Positions 1-12,400 of a stretch of 64,000 nt of DNA are shown piece by piece. The notes below the pieces were generated by a model. It was not told where the DNA came from. It was given only the letters and a program-made list of their open reading frames with translations, and ran no database searches. A program made the position numbers and the translations under genes. The DNA comes from Cymodocea nodosa. Lineage: Eukaryota > Streptophyta > Magnoliopsida > Alismatales > Cymodoceaceae. The stretch spans positions 23,782,001-23,846,000 of the forward strand of contig CM072337.1 of NCBI GenBank assembly GCA_036874045.1. Reading direction: 5' to 3'. Each line of letters starts with the position of its first letter. Position 1 is the first letter of the stretch.

Positions 1-2256
1 TTTAGTATAGCAGATACCCTCATATTGACTATTAGAAAAACATCAAGTTTATGTGATAAAAAGAAAAATACCAAATATTAAATTTATAGTTCTTGATTAC
101 CACTAAGTGTATGTCTAGTTTTTTCCTCCTCTTCACCCACTTCTTGTTCTTATCCTTTTCTATCTCTTTACTCTTCTCCTCATCCTTTTGCTTGTTGTCA
201 CTTTCATTCTTCTCTTCATCCTCCTCCTCCTCCTCATTTTCCTTTTCTCCTTGTGGTCATTGTTGTCTTCCTCATACTCATTTTTGTCTTAATCTTGTCT
301 CTCACAAAAGGTGCAAAGGAGATCTGCAGTACCTGTCTATTTACTTTTATATGCTTTGGTTATTATTCTCGTAGCATGATATTATTTATGCAGTTCATGT
401 TTAATTATTAGTTAATGGATATCCATATACTACATTATAACCCTAAGACCCATTTATAAATATTTAATCCCCTCTTATTGATGAATAATTTTTCATTTCC
501 TTTCTTTAATATCTCATACTAGGGTTTAACATTCAAATTACTAATATCAAAATAGAGAGTAGTGCCACCCAACCCACCTGCCAAAAAGACAATTGTATTT
601 CCATAGCCTATGCTATGTACTTGATGTGCTCAATTAACACATCTTGTAGGCTCATAACATTGCACAAAAAGGTGGAAATATTCCTGTTGGGAGTTCCATG
701 GTTACTTCCATAGTTGCTGCTGATGATATTGACTGAAACATTATATTCTTTCAGAACCCAACACCACCTCCATTTACAAAGAAGTGCCTGGTAGCTCTCT
801 AAGGGTTAGATTGGCATACCCTTTCCCACTTAATTAAGTGCAGGCCATTGGTTTCTTCACATAAACCATTCTGCAATCAGTGTTTGAATTTCTTCTCTAA
901 TACTTGAATAACACCTTTTGGCAAATGTGTTCCCATGTATTAAATATTGACATCTGGAAAATTGAAATGTTGTCGCAAATGCTTTTTGGTAGAGTAATAC
1001 TACCCTACAACTCGGATATCTCACCTTCCATCCTTGATGTTGTCCAACTTGTCAAGTTCTCAAATCTTTAGTGTTTGGCTTTGTGGGGGTTAGAAATCCT
1101 AAGCATAAGGCTGTGACATTCTGAACTTTGCAGCGCAGGATAGAAGCAATTTGCTGATACTTTAATCCAATTTATTCATTGTTTTGTTGAAACAAATGAC
1201 GTTTAGGAAAGTCCTAGGTTGGAATCCAACTTTTACACATTAGAGGAAGTTCTCGTTTGTGCTTTGAATGCCATGTCAGTCAGACATGCATTTCCTACGA
1301 AAATGCATTTCTTTTTCCGCTCTCTTTTTTCTACTCTTCTCTCTCTCTTCTTACCCTTACTAGCCTATCCACCTTGATAATGTTGCAAAGACTTTAAAAT
1401 TGATCAATGTGAAGAAGTGAGTCACAATAGGATGATTGACATGATGGTTAGATTCAATCAAATCAGCAAATAGGCTCATTGCTCTCTTGAACTATCAACC
1501 AACCATAGCTACTAAGGTGGACACCTAGGCACCTAGGTGTTTCTTGGGCAGTGCCCAGGTACACCCAATGCTGTGTATGGCTTAGTCAGATGTCTTTGTA
1601 TGGCTTAAGCTACTAAGGTGTATGGCTTAATCAGATATTTTTAATGTTTTTATCGAAGATCTTTTTATTTTAGTATCATTTAGACTTTGCATATCTTATT
1701 TTGCCATTATGTATTGATTTTTATCACAAGTTAATTTATAAGTCGTGACTTTGAAATATCGTATTGTTATGTTTGTTGTTTACATGTTTTCATAAGTTAC
1801 TTTATACTGTTTATTTATGTATTTCTTAATTATTAGTATGCATAAAAATATATAAACATCTATACCTATACATATTTTAAAATTAATATATATATTAATA
1901 TGGGCACTTAGGTGCCGCCTAGGTGCTCGAGGCATCCATGGCTACCACCAAGGCATACGTAAGAATTTCCAACCACAAACTTGGAAATTTTACCTTATGA
2001 TATCTAAGAAAAAGTATTGTTTCTCTTTTTGCATGGTTCACATAAATTGCATAGAATGTGGCTGTAAGTTTGTATTTGATTACTGTCAAGCTCTTTGCCT
2101 ATGTGCCTGTGGTCTCCCCTACCAATTTGTGAACCTTGCAATGCTCTTGTCATTACTTTTTCCTTTTCGAAGCAAAATCATGGTAATCTTCATCAAACAC
2201 CAAATTTGCAGAACCAATGTTTGCTGATCAGATTCTGGTTTTCAAAAAACATGCAG
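1..2256. other. Left flank, probably intron of the gene ending at 4350
   Basis: No exon could be supported here. The first 400 bases contain a long pyrimidine run (about 110-260) that opens a 93-codon low-complexity frame. I do not regard that frame as a gene. A repeat with CCTAGG-rich ends lies at about 1513-1950. Because the next feature begins at a splice acceptor, this stretch is most simply intron of that gene, with earlier exons further left. Part of it could be intergenic. Confidence 0.4.
1513..1950. repeat. CCTAGG-end inverted-repeat element, copy 1
   Basis: The left end carries ACACCTAGGCACCTAGGTG and the right end carries GGTGCCGCCTAGGTGCTCG. The reverse complement of the right end resembles the left end imperfectly. 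The middle is AT-rich and non-coding. CCTAGGC-rich ends are widespread in plant non-autonomous DNA transposons, often hAT-like, but I could not define a target duplication, so the class is uncertain. A second copy lies at about 53435-53790. Confidence 0.4.
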
Positions 2257-4350
2257 GAACTCTCCAGGCTCAAGTCATCACTCAATACTGAACTGGAACA
2301 ACTGAGATTTGTAGGTTCAACAGAATAAATTTATCCATCTCTTTTGATTTTCTTTATTGTTAAATTTTCAATTTCTTCAATGGTAGGAGTTCCAAGAATT
2401 GAGGATGACACTTCAGCAGCAGGAAGATGATGTCACAAACAGTCTGAAAAATTTGGGGGTAACTTTCTTCATTGTGTTTATTTATTTTGCAAGGTATTCT
2501 TTGATTTGATGTGGTTGAGAATTCATTGGACTAAGACAATGATGTAATATTAGGTGAATTTTTATGTTTCACTGATTAACATAATTAACTTAGTTTCATT
2601 GTTGCGAAATGTGAGAGTATGATCAGCTTTCTTAAAACTGCCACATCAAATTAGCATTTCCAAACATCTTTACCTGTGTTCTTGTAAAAGGAATATGGAA
2701 AGCCTTTACCTTTGTTTCTATATTGGGTTATTTCTATGAAAATTACAGATAATACCTATACTATTTTCTGTTTGTTTCATCTATTTCGATATTTAAATAC
2801 CATGACGACTATGTTATTTTTTATTTTTAAAAGTTGTTTTTAATATATTTTAAAACCAGCTCTTATTTCTCATCATCTGAAATAGAGTAGGAGTTATGGT
2901 AAGTACATTGATTAAGGGTAAAATGTGAGAAATCCATTTTAGATATCTTGATCTTGTCTATCGAAGATTTAATTTAGGAAAATCTAATAACAAAGGATTT
3001 ATGTGGCCAACTTCACTTAATGAGATTATAACATAGGTTGTTGTTGTAATAGGTGGAGGAAAATTAAAAATTACTTGATTAAAATTGATTTAAAATTTGA
3101 AATTAAATAATTTAACAGAATATTTAATGATGGATAACAATAAATAGAGGGGAAAATTCTTGTGGTCGATCCCACATAGTGGGATTGAGACATTTTATTG
3201 TTGTACCAACTTCCATTTGAGAAGAGATCCTTTTTATAACTATTCAAAAAAGGATGCTTCAAATTTGTTGGGATCATGCTTTGAATTTTTCATTTTCGTC
3301 TGGATTGTTCTCCAAATTTTAGGCGGATTGTTCAAGGCCCCTTGCTTTTTAAGCAGCAATCACGCCCTTTGGTGAATGCTTAATTTTCAAATTTTGTAGC
3401 AGAACTTTATTGAAGTTACCAACCCTGGCATGGTTGGGCCGACCATTTCAGACTTCTTTATTTGTTTTTTTTTAATAGAAATTTCACTAAAAATAAAAAT
3501 AACTTGATGATGAAGACCACCATCATGTTGACAGTGCGATAAAGAGAATGACATTTCAACAAAGTAAAAATAAGAAAGAAACAAAGACACCAGCTTGGCC
3601 TAAGTAGACAGCAGAGCTTTGAGTAGAAGAGTGGATTCAAGAACATAAGAAACAAGCATAGAAACTTTGTATCAGCTATGAAGTTGGTGGTAGCTCTGAA
3701 GCTTTAGTCTATATTATTCTTCAAATTCTCTAAGCCCCCTTCATAGTGCCGATGTTGTTGTGGGAGATGGGATCTGCGTTATCATGGTCGGCACATGTAG
3801 TTGGGCTGTTAGCAGTTAGCTACAGCTTGATTGAGGTTCTGTGGTGGTGCTTGTATTGGCTTTCATAGCCACTGCCCCATGGTGCTTGAATCTGGTTAGT
3901 GCTTTTTGATTTCTGAATTAGATCCTGCCTCATTGGGGTTACCAATCCAAAAACAAATCAATGTAGTAATCGAACTGATGACTATTAACTTGAGCCATAT
4001 TATTTCTGAACATCGGGTCTTTTAAGGTAATCCAAATGTTCAGAAAACATCCTTTGGTTTCATTGTCTAGGAAATTTTTAAGTAACATTTTGTAATATTT
4101 ATTTTTTCTCGACAGTTTTCTTGGAATTATATGTAATCATAAATAGGTTAAAAGATGAATTGCTTCCAATAAATTCTGTCTGTTGGTTTTTATATTGCTT
4201 AAATTATTGCATACAATTTTATACATGCAGATAGGGAATGTTTCTAAAGATACTCGCTATATCAAGAGAAATGAGGAGAAAGAGAAGGCAGAAGATTGGG
4301 AGGTTATTTCTCGTGCCTCCTCCGGCGACAGTAATGGAAAACGGGATTAA
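2257..4350 (+). CDS. 3' end (last three exons) of an unrecognised coiled-coil protein
   Basis: Three exons join in phase: 2257-2310 (18 codons), 2387-2458 (24 codons) and 4231-4350 (39 codons plus stop). Each is bounded by AG/GT signals; the acceptors read CATGCAG, TGGTAG and CATGCAG. The 81-residue tail is rich in Glu, Gln, Leu and Lys with heptad-like spacing (ELSRLKSSLNTELEQLRF, EFQELRMTLQQQEDDV), so it should form a coiled coil. It ends in an acidic patch with EDWEVISRASS. Only the C terminus is in the window and I do not recognise the family with confidence. Intron 1 is 76 bp. Intron 2 is 1,772 bp and holds retroelement tails. The rest of the gene must lie left of the window. Confidence 0.6.
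2992..3048 (+). repeat. RTE-type LINE 3'-tail fragment
   Basis: AAAGGATTTATGTGGCCAAC is followed by a decayed CCCACATAGTGGGAT-type segment and a TTG-rich end (GTTGTTGTTG). This is the usual 3' end of plant RTE-clade LINEs: the last codons KRIHVADPT, a stop, then a TTG-repeat tail. The fragment is short and decayed, and sits in the last intron of the coiled-coil gene. A second fragment follows at once. Confidence 0.5.
3055..3215 (+). repeat. RTE-type LINE 3'-tail fragment
   Basis: The end reads in one frame as KILVVDPT followed by a stop, then WD and a TTATTGTTG tail. The upstream part reads NNLTEYLMMDNNK in another frame, matching the NLTEYL-DRNKW segment seen before KRIHVADPT in plant RTE LINEs. 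CCCACATAGTGGGATTGAG is well preserved. It is a 5'-truncated dead insertion. Confidence 0.6.
3466..3720 (-). repeat. Possible L1-type LINE 3' end, minus strand
   Basis: Read on the minus strand, the segment ends with TAGTGAAATTTCTATT followed by nine to ten A residues (T run at about 3468-3477 on the plus strand). This is the arrangement of plant L1 tails, which often end in an ATGAAATTTC-like string before poly(A). No protein domain is readable in this short piece, so the assignment rests on the tail alone. Confidence 0.3.
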
Positions 4351-6504
4351 ACAAAAATTAGGTGATTCACGGTGATTTAAAGAAATATGAGGAGCTCATG
4401 CTACGCACGCAGAAGTCTGTTTTTCTGCAGCATTTCCGAGACCGTTCAATTACTGTACACCATCAAAATGTTTCTGAGGTAGTACAATGTATCCAACAGC
4501 TTATGTACATCAGATAAGAAATTTCCTACGAACTTTCTGCTAAGCAACCTTACATGTAAACAATTTTAAAATGCCTGAGAACATGGAACAATAGGGTTCT
4601 TGAATCTCTCTCTTCCTGTGCCTCATATTCGTTTTGTTTGATCGCACTGCTGTCCTCCTCCTTCGGTCTCCCATATCATGTCACACTTCTTTACCTCCTT
4701 TACTCCTCCAGGGGCCTGTTTTTGATCATCGGCATTGGGATTTTTTCTCGATGTAGAAGAACGAAGTGAATTTGCCATTCTTATAGGTTACATGTAATAA
4801 TGTACCATTTTTTTTATAGAGTTTGATATTTGAAATATCGTTATTAGAACCGACAAAAATTCATGTAGAGTTGTGATATTTTTATAGTTTAGATTAATCA
4901 ATGAAACAATTAATATTATTTGATTTTTTTTAATACTTCCGTCCTCACCTAAATGCATAGTTGCATCTCAACCTAATAATACATTACTAGCTGTTCCGTC
5001 GACCGTGGGTGACATAAAACAACTCGTTTGACCACCAAATGTAATAGCCATTGTTTACATGGAAAAGGCCCAAACCCAGTGCCACATGATGATGCCTTCC
5101 CTTGGTGGGCATGTCTATTTCGAGCAACGATACTTCTTTTTTGCTTGAAGTGAAGCAAAAGTTGCATCAGCCAATATGCAAAGAACACGAGGACTCATGC
5201 TTTAATGCTTTAAAGTTGAACTGTCTTTAATTCTCTGTGGTCAATAAAAAGGTAGATGAGCAAAATAAGCTTTGCATGCTATGGTAAGATCCAGTCCTAC
5301 CAATCCAGTAGCCAGTAACCATTGGAATCCAGCAATCATCAACATTCTGGGTTGAGTGACCGAGTGCCGCGTGAGATCCACAACGATCTGAATGATTGAT
5401 ATATCTTGAGATCCATGATCACTGGATGTCCTTAAATCCAGCTTGGGCAAAGATTCATGTCTTCGTAGCTAAAGAACCTACGAAATTATAAATAACTTAA
5501 TACAAGATAAAAAATATATTTCAGAAAAAAGCTACCATGAAACCACCAGGAAATTGTCCCTGGTGGCACCCATTTTTAATTATTTTATATTAAAAATTAT
5601 TTATATAGTCTAATATATATTAAAGTTTGAACATAGTCTGAATAATATTCATTGTTACTTTTCAGTTTTAAATTAATAGATGAACTTTAACAAAAATTGT
5701 TAAATTTTAAAACCTTTATATCCAAGGTCGGTATTTTTTCATTTAAAGTAACATATTTATCAAATAATAAAATCTATATGATCATTTTCATCTTTTTATG
5801 TATTTATGGAAAAAAATAAAGATTATACTAAGAAAATTTCATAATGCCACCACTGGAAAATTTATGTTAACATTTAATTTTTTTTGCCTTTTTGGATTGA
5901 GACAATGGCACTTCAAGGTTAGATTTTGTATATTGACTATTTTTGGTCTACCTTTTTTTCCATTATAGTTGGATCTCTTATCACAAAACCAAGGGGGGAA
6001 ATATCAACTCCACTTGGTGAAGGTTCAATAGCGAATAAATATTAAAATTACATAATTTAACGAATGATTTACTGTGGATAGAAATAAATAGAGGAAAGGA
6101 TTTATGAGACTAATCCCATATAGTATGATTAAGGCATTAATTGCCGTTGATTTTTTATGGAAAATATGCGATACATTAAATATTACACTAAATCATATAA
6201 TCAATCTTGATTGGATGATAAGAGTGGTACCTGAACCATTGCTCTTGAATTATTTGTTGATGTATCCGTAAAGCATTTTTCTTATCTGCATTGTGGGCAT
6301 TGGCATGATGCTGCAGATGCGTATCCAAATCCTTGATGCAAAATTAAATCAATCAGTCTGCTCATCTTGCGATGGGAAGCGAATCCTTACCGAGTGATTA
6401 AAAATCAATTAACCACTACCATAATTCTGACAGCATGGATAATCTAGATTTTTTCTTTTTGGATACTTGTCTGTTACATGCCATAGAGTTGCCGTATCTC
6501 CTAA
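4351..6504. other. Intergenic region between two convergent genes
   Basis: It holds the presumed 3' UTR of the coiled-coil gene, AT-rich spacer and an RTE LINE tail near 6010-6150. Small open frames around 4973-5450 on the minus strand have no recognisable motif. I see no gene here. The last roughly 100 bases are the likely 3' UTR of the minus-strand PPR gene. Confidence 0.5.
6010..6150 (+). repeat. RTE-type LINE 3'-tail fragment, strongly decayed
   Basis: GTGGATAGAAATAAATAGAG (compare VDRNK in translation) precedes AAAGGATTTATGAGACTAAT and a decayed CCCATATAGTATGATTAAGG, then a TTGCCGTTG tail. The order and spacing match the copies at 3055-3215 and near 13010-13135. Most differences look like C-to-T or G-to-A changes. 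Confidence 0.45.
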
Positions 6505-8295
6505 TCATTGTGGAGCGCTCTCCGATCTTGATGATGGATGCAAGCTACCAACGAGATGAGTGTATATGGTGTTGTCTGGCATGATCCCAGCTGCCAACAT
6601 CTCATCGTATAGTCTGAATGCTACCTCTGATTTCCCCTCTCTAGACAATCCCGAGATCATTGAATTATATGTTTCCACATTTCGAACAACACCTTTCCGA
6701 GGCATCTCCTCAAACAACAACATTGCCTCATTGACCTGCCCCAATACACAGCTCCAATGTATAAGAGATGTATATGTAAATACATCTGCTGGGAATCCCT
6801 TCGCTTCCATTTCAATTTTCAGTCTTATTGCTTCCTTTAGCCTCCCTTTACGACCATACCCATTGATCATCGTGTTGTAACTAACAGCATTGGGCATCAC
6901 ACCCTTCTTCTTCATCTCCCGCAATACTCGTTCTGCTTCCTTGACATTCCCTTCCTTACAATATATATCCATCAATTTTGTCAAGTTTACAATGTTATGG
7001 TCCATCCCTTTGTCCACCATTCCATGCAAAACTTTCTTTGCCTCAACTGTTTGTTTCGATTTACACAATCCACAAGCAAGAGAATTGTATGCGTACTCAT
7101 CAAGCTGCATACCCTTTCTTTCCATGACAACCTGCAAACCAATTGCCTTCTCCACAATACCTTTCCTGCAATATCCGTCCAACATTGTGTTGAGTATGAC
7201 TCGAGTTAATTCAATTCCATTTCTTTGCATCTCGTCCATTAACAGGCCAGCTGCCTCCATCTGCCCAAGCTTGCAAAACCCATTGATCAAAGCTCCATAC
7301 GTGTGTGCATTTGGCTTCAGACCTAGCCTCGTGCATTCGTCAAACAATGAACATGCTTGTTTCATGTTCCCAGCCCTGCAGTTTGCATTAATCATAGCTG
7401 TGTATAAGATAACATCCCCCCTCATTCCCTTTTCCTTCATGTCTTTAAAGGTCTTCTCTACATCATCGACCCTGCCTGAGCTTGAGTAAGCATCGATTAG
7501 AATACTATAAGTAGACACATTGCGAGCAACACCATTCTCATCAATGCTCCTTAGTACCTCGTCGAGAGAAGTGAATTCCCCTTTCCTTCCATAGGCCTGA
7601 ATCAAAGAATTGTAAGAGTATATGTTGGGCTGTATCTGCTTCTGACGCATTTCTTCGACCAGGTTCCGAGCACTTTCAACGTCCCCTCTCTTACACAGGC
7701 CATCCACCACCATCGCCAAAGAATGAACAGAGACGTTAACTCCTTCGGCCTGCACCATCCTACGCAGGAAACTGACGGACAAATCGACCTTGTTGCTTCT
7801 CTTAAGATTTAGAAGCAACGCATCGCACGACCGTCCGTCGAACCAACCGAACCTCCGAACCGCGATATCGAATGTCTCGTAGGCCCACTCAAACATGCCG
7901 ACGTCCGAATATACCCTGAAAAGCATGTCAAGAAACTTGGCGGAGATCCACTCCGTTCCGCTGACTTTGTCGAGCGAGGTAGCAATGGAATGGAACGGGT
8001 ACACGTCGGATTGGATGGCAACCGAAGTAAGGAGGCGTCTGGCGCCGACGTATCTTCGGTTACCGATCAGCGTACATAGCTTGTTGACGACGGTTCGGAG
8101 GGCCTGGGGGTCTCCAGGGCTAGGACTAGCGTTGTTCTGGGTGGTGGGGGTGGGAAGAGGTTGATCGGGGAGGTGGGTTCGGGTCCGGAGTTGCGTGGAT
8201 TGGATTGAGGAAGGAGGCTCCGGAACTTGGCGGTGGCGGCGTTGGTGATGGAGTGCGAGGTGGGCGACTGGTGTTCTGGTTTTGGAGATGTTCAT
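6505..8295 (-). CDS. P-class pentatricopeptide repeat protein, intronless
   Basis: The frame stays open to 8463, but the Met at 8295 is the likely start (596 aa): the codons upstream of it are AT-rich and unlike the rest of the gene. Residues 1-60 are basic, rich in Pro, Ser and Thr and poor in acidic residues, as in an organelle transit peptide. From residue 155 the protein consists of twelve consecutive 35-residue PPR motifs (155-189, 190-224 and so on to 540-574) plus a partial motif at 575-596. No E, DYW or SMR domain follows, so it is P class. Such proteins bind organellar RNA in sequence and act in stability, splicing or translation. Repeats 3-12 keep clean fifth and last residues; see findings. 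Chloroplast versus mitochondrion cannot be settled from sequence. The gene is divergent from UBC7 and convergent with the coiled-coil gene. Confidence 0.9.
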   Translation of the reverse strand: MNISKTRTPVAHLALHHQRRHRQVPEPPSSIQSTQLRTRTHLPDQPLPTPTTQNNASPSPGDPQALRTVVNKLCTLIGNRRYVGARRLLTSVAIQSDVYPFHSIATSLDKVSGTEWISAKFLDMLFRVYSDVGMFEWAYETFDIAVRRFGWFDGRSCDALLLNLKRSNKVDLSVSFLRRMVQAEGVNVSVHSLAMVVDGLCKRGDVESARNLVEEMRQKQIQPNIYSYNSLIQAYGRKGEFTSLDEVLRSIDENGVARNVSTYSILIDAYSSSGRVDDVEKTFKDMKEKGMRGDVILYTAMINANCRAGNMKQACSLFDECTRLGLKPNAHTYGALINGFCKLGQMEAAGLLMDEMQRNGIELTRVILNTMLDGYCRKGIVEKAIGLQVVMERKGMQLDEYAYNSLACGLCKSKQTVEAKKVLHGMVDKGMDHNIVNLTKLMDIYCKEGNVKEAERVLREMKKKGVMPNAVSYNTMINGYGRKGRLKEAIRLKIEMEAKGFPADVFTYTSLIHWSCVLGQVNEAMLLFEEMPRKGVVRNVETYNSMISGLSREGKSEVAFRLYDEMLAAGIMPDNTIYTHLVGSLHPSSRSESAPQ

Positions 8296-9419
8296 GACGA
8301 CCGTGGCGGTGGAACGGAATTGGCGGAGACGAAGAAGAGAGGAGTAGAGGATGTGCAGGGAGGCAAAACCAACTGAATTTCGAAAGATATATTGATATGA
8401 AATTTGGTATAAAATATGATAGAAAAAATCATTATCTAATTTTTGTTGTAAATAATACATCACTTTAATTCTATAATTTTAATTTGTTTAAAATTGATAT
8501 ACCGATATAAGGTTTGATATACTGCAATTATAATAGATTTTAAATTTTTTTTTAGCATACTTGTGAAACAAACGATATACTAATTTTATGGTAAATTCAT
8601 AAATTTTATAAATTTAATGTATCAATTCTGTATTTAGATTTAATATACCAAAAAATACAAATTTAACGTAATTTTAAATTCATAAATTTTATACTCAACA
8701 TCTGTTCATCTAAAAATTTTAAATTTATTGATACATAGAAGGTAAAGTTTTTTGAAATTTTCCATTTTACACTTTTGAAATTCATTTTCCACCTGCTATG
8801 TAATTGAATTAAAAGTAATTAAATTAAGGATTAATAATTTAATTAAGGGATTAAAGATTAAAAATAACTAAATTAGAAATTAATTAGGTATTGTGAGTAA
8901 TTTAATTAGGTGATTTAAGTAATTTAAGTGATTTAATTGAGTAATTTAAGAATTAAATTAAATAATTTTGCTATATGTAATTAAGTAATTAAATAATAAA
9001 AATAACATCACAAAAATTTAAAAATTCTTTTCCTCTTCAAGCAGGACAGGTATGGGTTAACATCAAAAAACATTACGAATATAAAAAAAATACCACAAAA
9101 GACAAAGCCAGCGCGGACCATAGAAATTAAAAGAAATGAAAATATTTAAAATTATATAATTAGAGGTTGTAAAAAATTTGAATTTACGTAATTTAACGGA
9201 ACATCTGCAATAATTCATGAAACCTTACGTACCGAATCATCACCGGAATTCCTCGTGCCGCACGGGTGCACACCCGCGTACTTGTCTGGTTTTTGTTTTT
9301 CCTCTTTTTTCTCGTAGTTCTTGTATTTGTCTGGTCATCCGAGGGCGTTTCTGTTTTCTTCCTCTTCAGCTCTTCTACTTCTCCTTATCGTCGATCTTTC
9401 TTCTTTTTCGACTTCTTCC
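8296..9419. promoter_or_regulatory. Divergent intergenic region between the PPR gene and UBC7
   Basis: The two start codons lie 1.1 kb apart on opposite strands, so both promoters must lie here. The middle (about 8800-9000) is low-complexity AT DNA built from TTTAATTAAG and TAATTTAAGTAATT-like strings. An RTE LINE scrap reading NLRNLTEHLQ lies at about 9165-9215. The last 150 bases before the UBC7 ATG are rich in TTC and CTT, as in a plant 5' UTR. I could not assign a TATA box with confidence. Confidence 0.5.
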
Positions 9420-12400
9420 ATGGCCGCCCTCAGCCAGGCGAGCCTGCTGTTGTCGAAGCAGCTCAGAGGTATGTAGTTGTCCAATTATAGGGTTTTGCGA
9501 TGGGATCGATTGAGTGGGGCGGGCCGGTGATCATCGGTTTTGATTTCCTTTTTCGGTGGACAGATCTGATGAAGAACCCTGTCGATGGGTTCTCCGCGGG
9601 GCTGGTGAACGACAGCAATATATTCGAGTGGAGCGTGACGATTATCGGGCCGCCCGATACGCTGTAGTAAGTGGTTCTTCTTGGGTTTTGGAATAATGGT
9701 GTCATATGTGCTGGGGTTTGTCTGGCTTGTGCTAGGGTTTTGGCTTAAGGATTGACGAGCTATCACTTGTTTGATTTTTGTTTAAATATCTTTTTTTTTC
9801 TTAATCGTTTCGTTGGATCGGTGGAATACGTCTACGTTTTATTAAACTGTTTTATGTGATTTATGTTTCTTTAGTTTATCAGCGATCTACCGTCCGGGCA
9901 TGGCTTTTTGACGTCCTTGTTGCTTTTTCCCCTCTTTTAAAAGTTGTTTATTTCTATCTGAGTTTACATTCTCGTTAATGTTTGTGAATCGACTTTTATG
10001 TTTCCATTATCGTCTATATGATTTTTCATCAAGCATTAAATTGTTTCTTCCTTGATCTTCTATCACATGATACATTGATACATGGGCCATTTAACTGCCA
10101 CGAATATTGGCTTATTAGGGCTACTGATAAGTTTCAGAATAATTTCCTTCTGCAATGAATTTTGCTTGTCTTAGTCGCAAATGACCGTGTTTCTCTGACA
10201 ATCCTCATTCGGGATTTCGTTTCATTGAGAGTAGCAATCTAAGAGAACCTGACCACAGTTGTGTTCAATCCCATTTTAACCAACTGTGTTATTGTATTCT
10301 AGGGATTCTTCATGTATTACAAGTATACTTGGCTTATTGATAATTCGTAAGTTTAATTTCATTGTTTCTTTTCTCAGTGATGGGGGCTATTTCAACGCTG
10401 TCATGTCATTTCCAAGTAATTATCCAAACAGTCCACCCACAGTTAGATTCACATCAGAGATGTGGCACCCAAATGGTAGGATTTCTAATGGTGATTATTT
10501 CTCTTATTATTGGCCTTTTTCTCTTATAGCCTTTTTATTATTATTTGGGCATTCTAGTTTATCCTGATGGTCGAGTTTGCATATCAATTCTACATGAGCC
10601 TGGTGATGATCCGAATGGTTATGAGCTTGCAAGTGAGCGTTGGATGCCTGTCCATACTGTATGCTTATTTTGACTTTCATGTTCTAGTGTCTAATTTCAC
10701 TTTTGTGTTTTCTTGATGTTGCACATGTTGATAATATTTGTTGTGCTATATTTTGTATTGCTATTTAGCTTCATCGGGGTGGTTATGCATCACCACATTT
10801 AGTTAGATGCAGGTACCTGCTGAGTGAATCCATCATTTTACAGATTTTGGAACATAGAGAACATATACATTGTTTATCATTTGTTCCTTTGTCAAGGGGA
10901 TAATACACCATTAGTTTATCATCTTAGATCACTTTACTGAAGTAGCAATTGAAATTATATTTCTTCTACTCATATGAAGTTGCATAATTGATAAAAAGGT
11001 TATTGTCAAGTATATAATCAATTATGTTATCAGAAACTACACATTACAAACAAAAAAGGCATTTCCTTTTTATCTGGATATAGTTATAAAGGTTGAAGGA
11101 TTATTTTGTTCTCTAAATTGTTACAAGTGGAAAGTCATCTTCCTTTACTAGAGCCCTTGTTTTAAAGATCTAACATCTTATTGTTTTATATTGTTGGTTC
11201 CTGTCTCTAAATACTTGAACATGTGAAATTCCATGTTCACGTATTACTTGTTGGAAAACCTTAACATGAGATTTGTTAGTATATCCTTGGAAAGAAACTA
11301 TAAAATTGAAAGATCTTGTAGATAGATACAGAAGCAGCAATAACAAAGCAGAAACCAATGCCCTAATCTTGATATTTGGGTCAACAAAATGAATCCTTTC
11401 TCTCCATTTAATCTTATCCATTATTAAATTATTGTAGTTGGAATTTTCCTTTTTTGCAAGAAATTATCTTAGTAATTAGCCTAATTCTTAGAAGATCTTG
11501 TTCTCATGAGTTCATTTGACACAGCCCAGCATTGGATATAATGCTTTTTGCATGTAGTCAAGAATTTGGTGATGGAGTTTCCCATTGTATATCATATAAA
11601 TGTTTGGTTTGTATCTATGTTTTTTTAATTCTTTCATTGCAATTGTGACAAAAGTTACTTTAAACATGCAGGTTGAGAGTATAGTCTTGAGTATCATTTC
11701 CATGCTTTCAAGCCCTAATGACGAATCTCCTGCAAATGTTGAAGCTGCCGTAAGTAGCCTTTTATTGGCATGCTGATTTGGTTGTGATGTAGCTTTCTCT
11801 TCTAATACAGGATAGATAGATTATTATATTTTGTGAACAAAACATATAAAAGTAAAACACAGACATTACACACACTATGTACTCAGTGATTCCAATGAAA
11901 CAAGCTGTGGAAATGCTTTTGAATTGAGGGACAAGCAGCTAGTATGAATGAGAAAAAAACTATTGGAAAAAGAATTGGACTACTTAAACATCAATTTACT
12001 ATTGATAACCATACCTGTTGCAAATCTCAAGTATAATTGCAATATTTAAGCTTGACATTTAAAATCAAAAAGACAGTTTCCTAGCTCAAAGTTGATAGCA
12101 ATTGAATATGTTAGAAAATTTGGTTGGGCCTTTATAAGAAGAGAAGGAAAAATGGGGTCGAGGTGTATAAATGCTGTAATTCTTGATACAAGTTTGACTT
12201 CCCTTAGTGATCGGGCAATTGGGAAATTTAGATATTTTTATATGATATCATCCTTTCATAATGGAGTTGGTAGTATGCTTGCTTTGAATGTTAGGTTGAC
12301 TTGTCTTAGCAATACTATGAGCCACCATTCAGATTATCAGACTGTTGCTGTATGATTGTACATTTGCTACAAATATAGTGCTTGATAGATGGTGAACTTA

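Noticed and set aside
93..374. 93-codon frame rich in Phe, Ser and Leu
   Set aside because: It is a translated pyrimidine run (TTC/CTC/TCC) with no domain and no supported start. Low-complexity DNA explains it.
6890..7489. 199-codon plus-strand frame
   Set aside because: It lies antisense within the PPR gene. The regular 35-residue repeats on the minus strand are the real coding signal.
8296..8463. N-terminal extension of the PPR frame (56 extra residues)
   Set aside because: The codons are AT-rich and unlike the rest of the gene. The Met at 8295 leads into a basic, Pro/Ser/Thr-rich segment that looks like a transit peptide.
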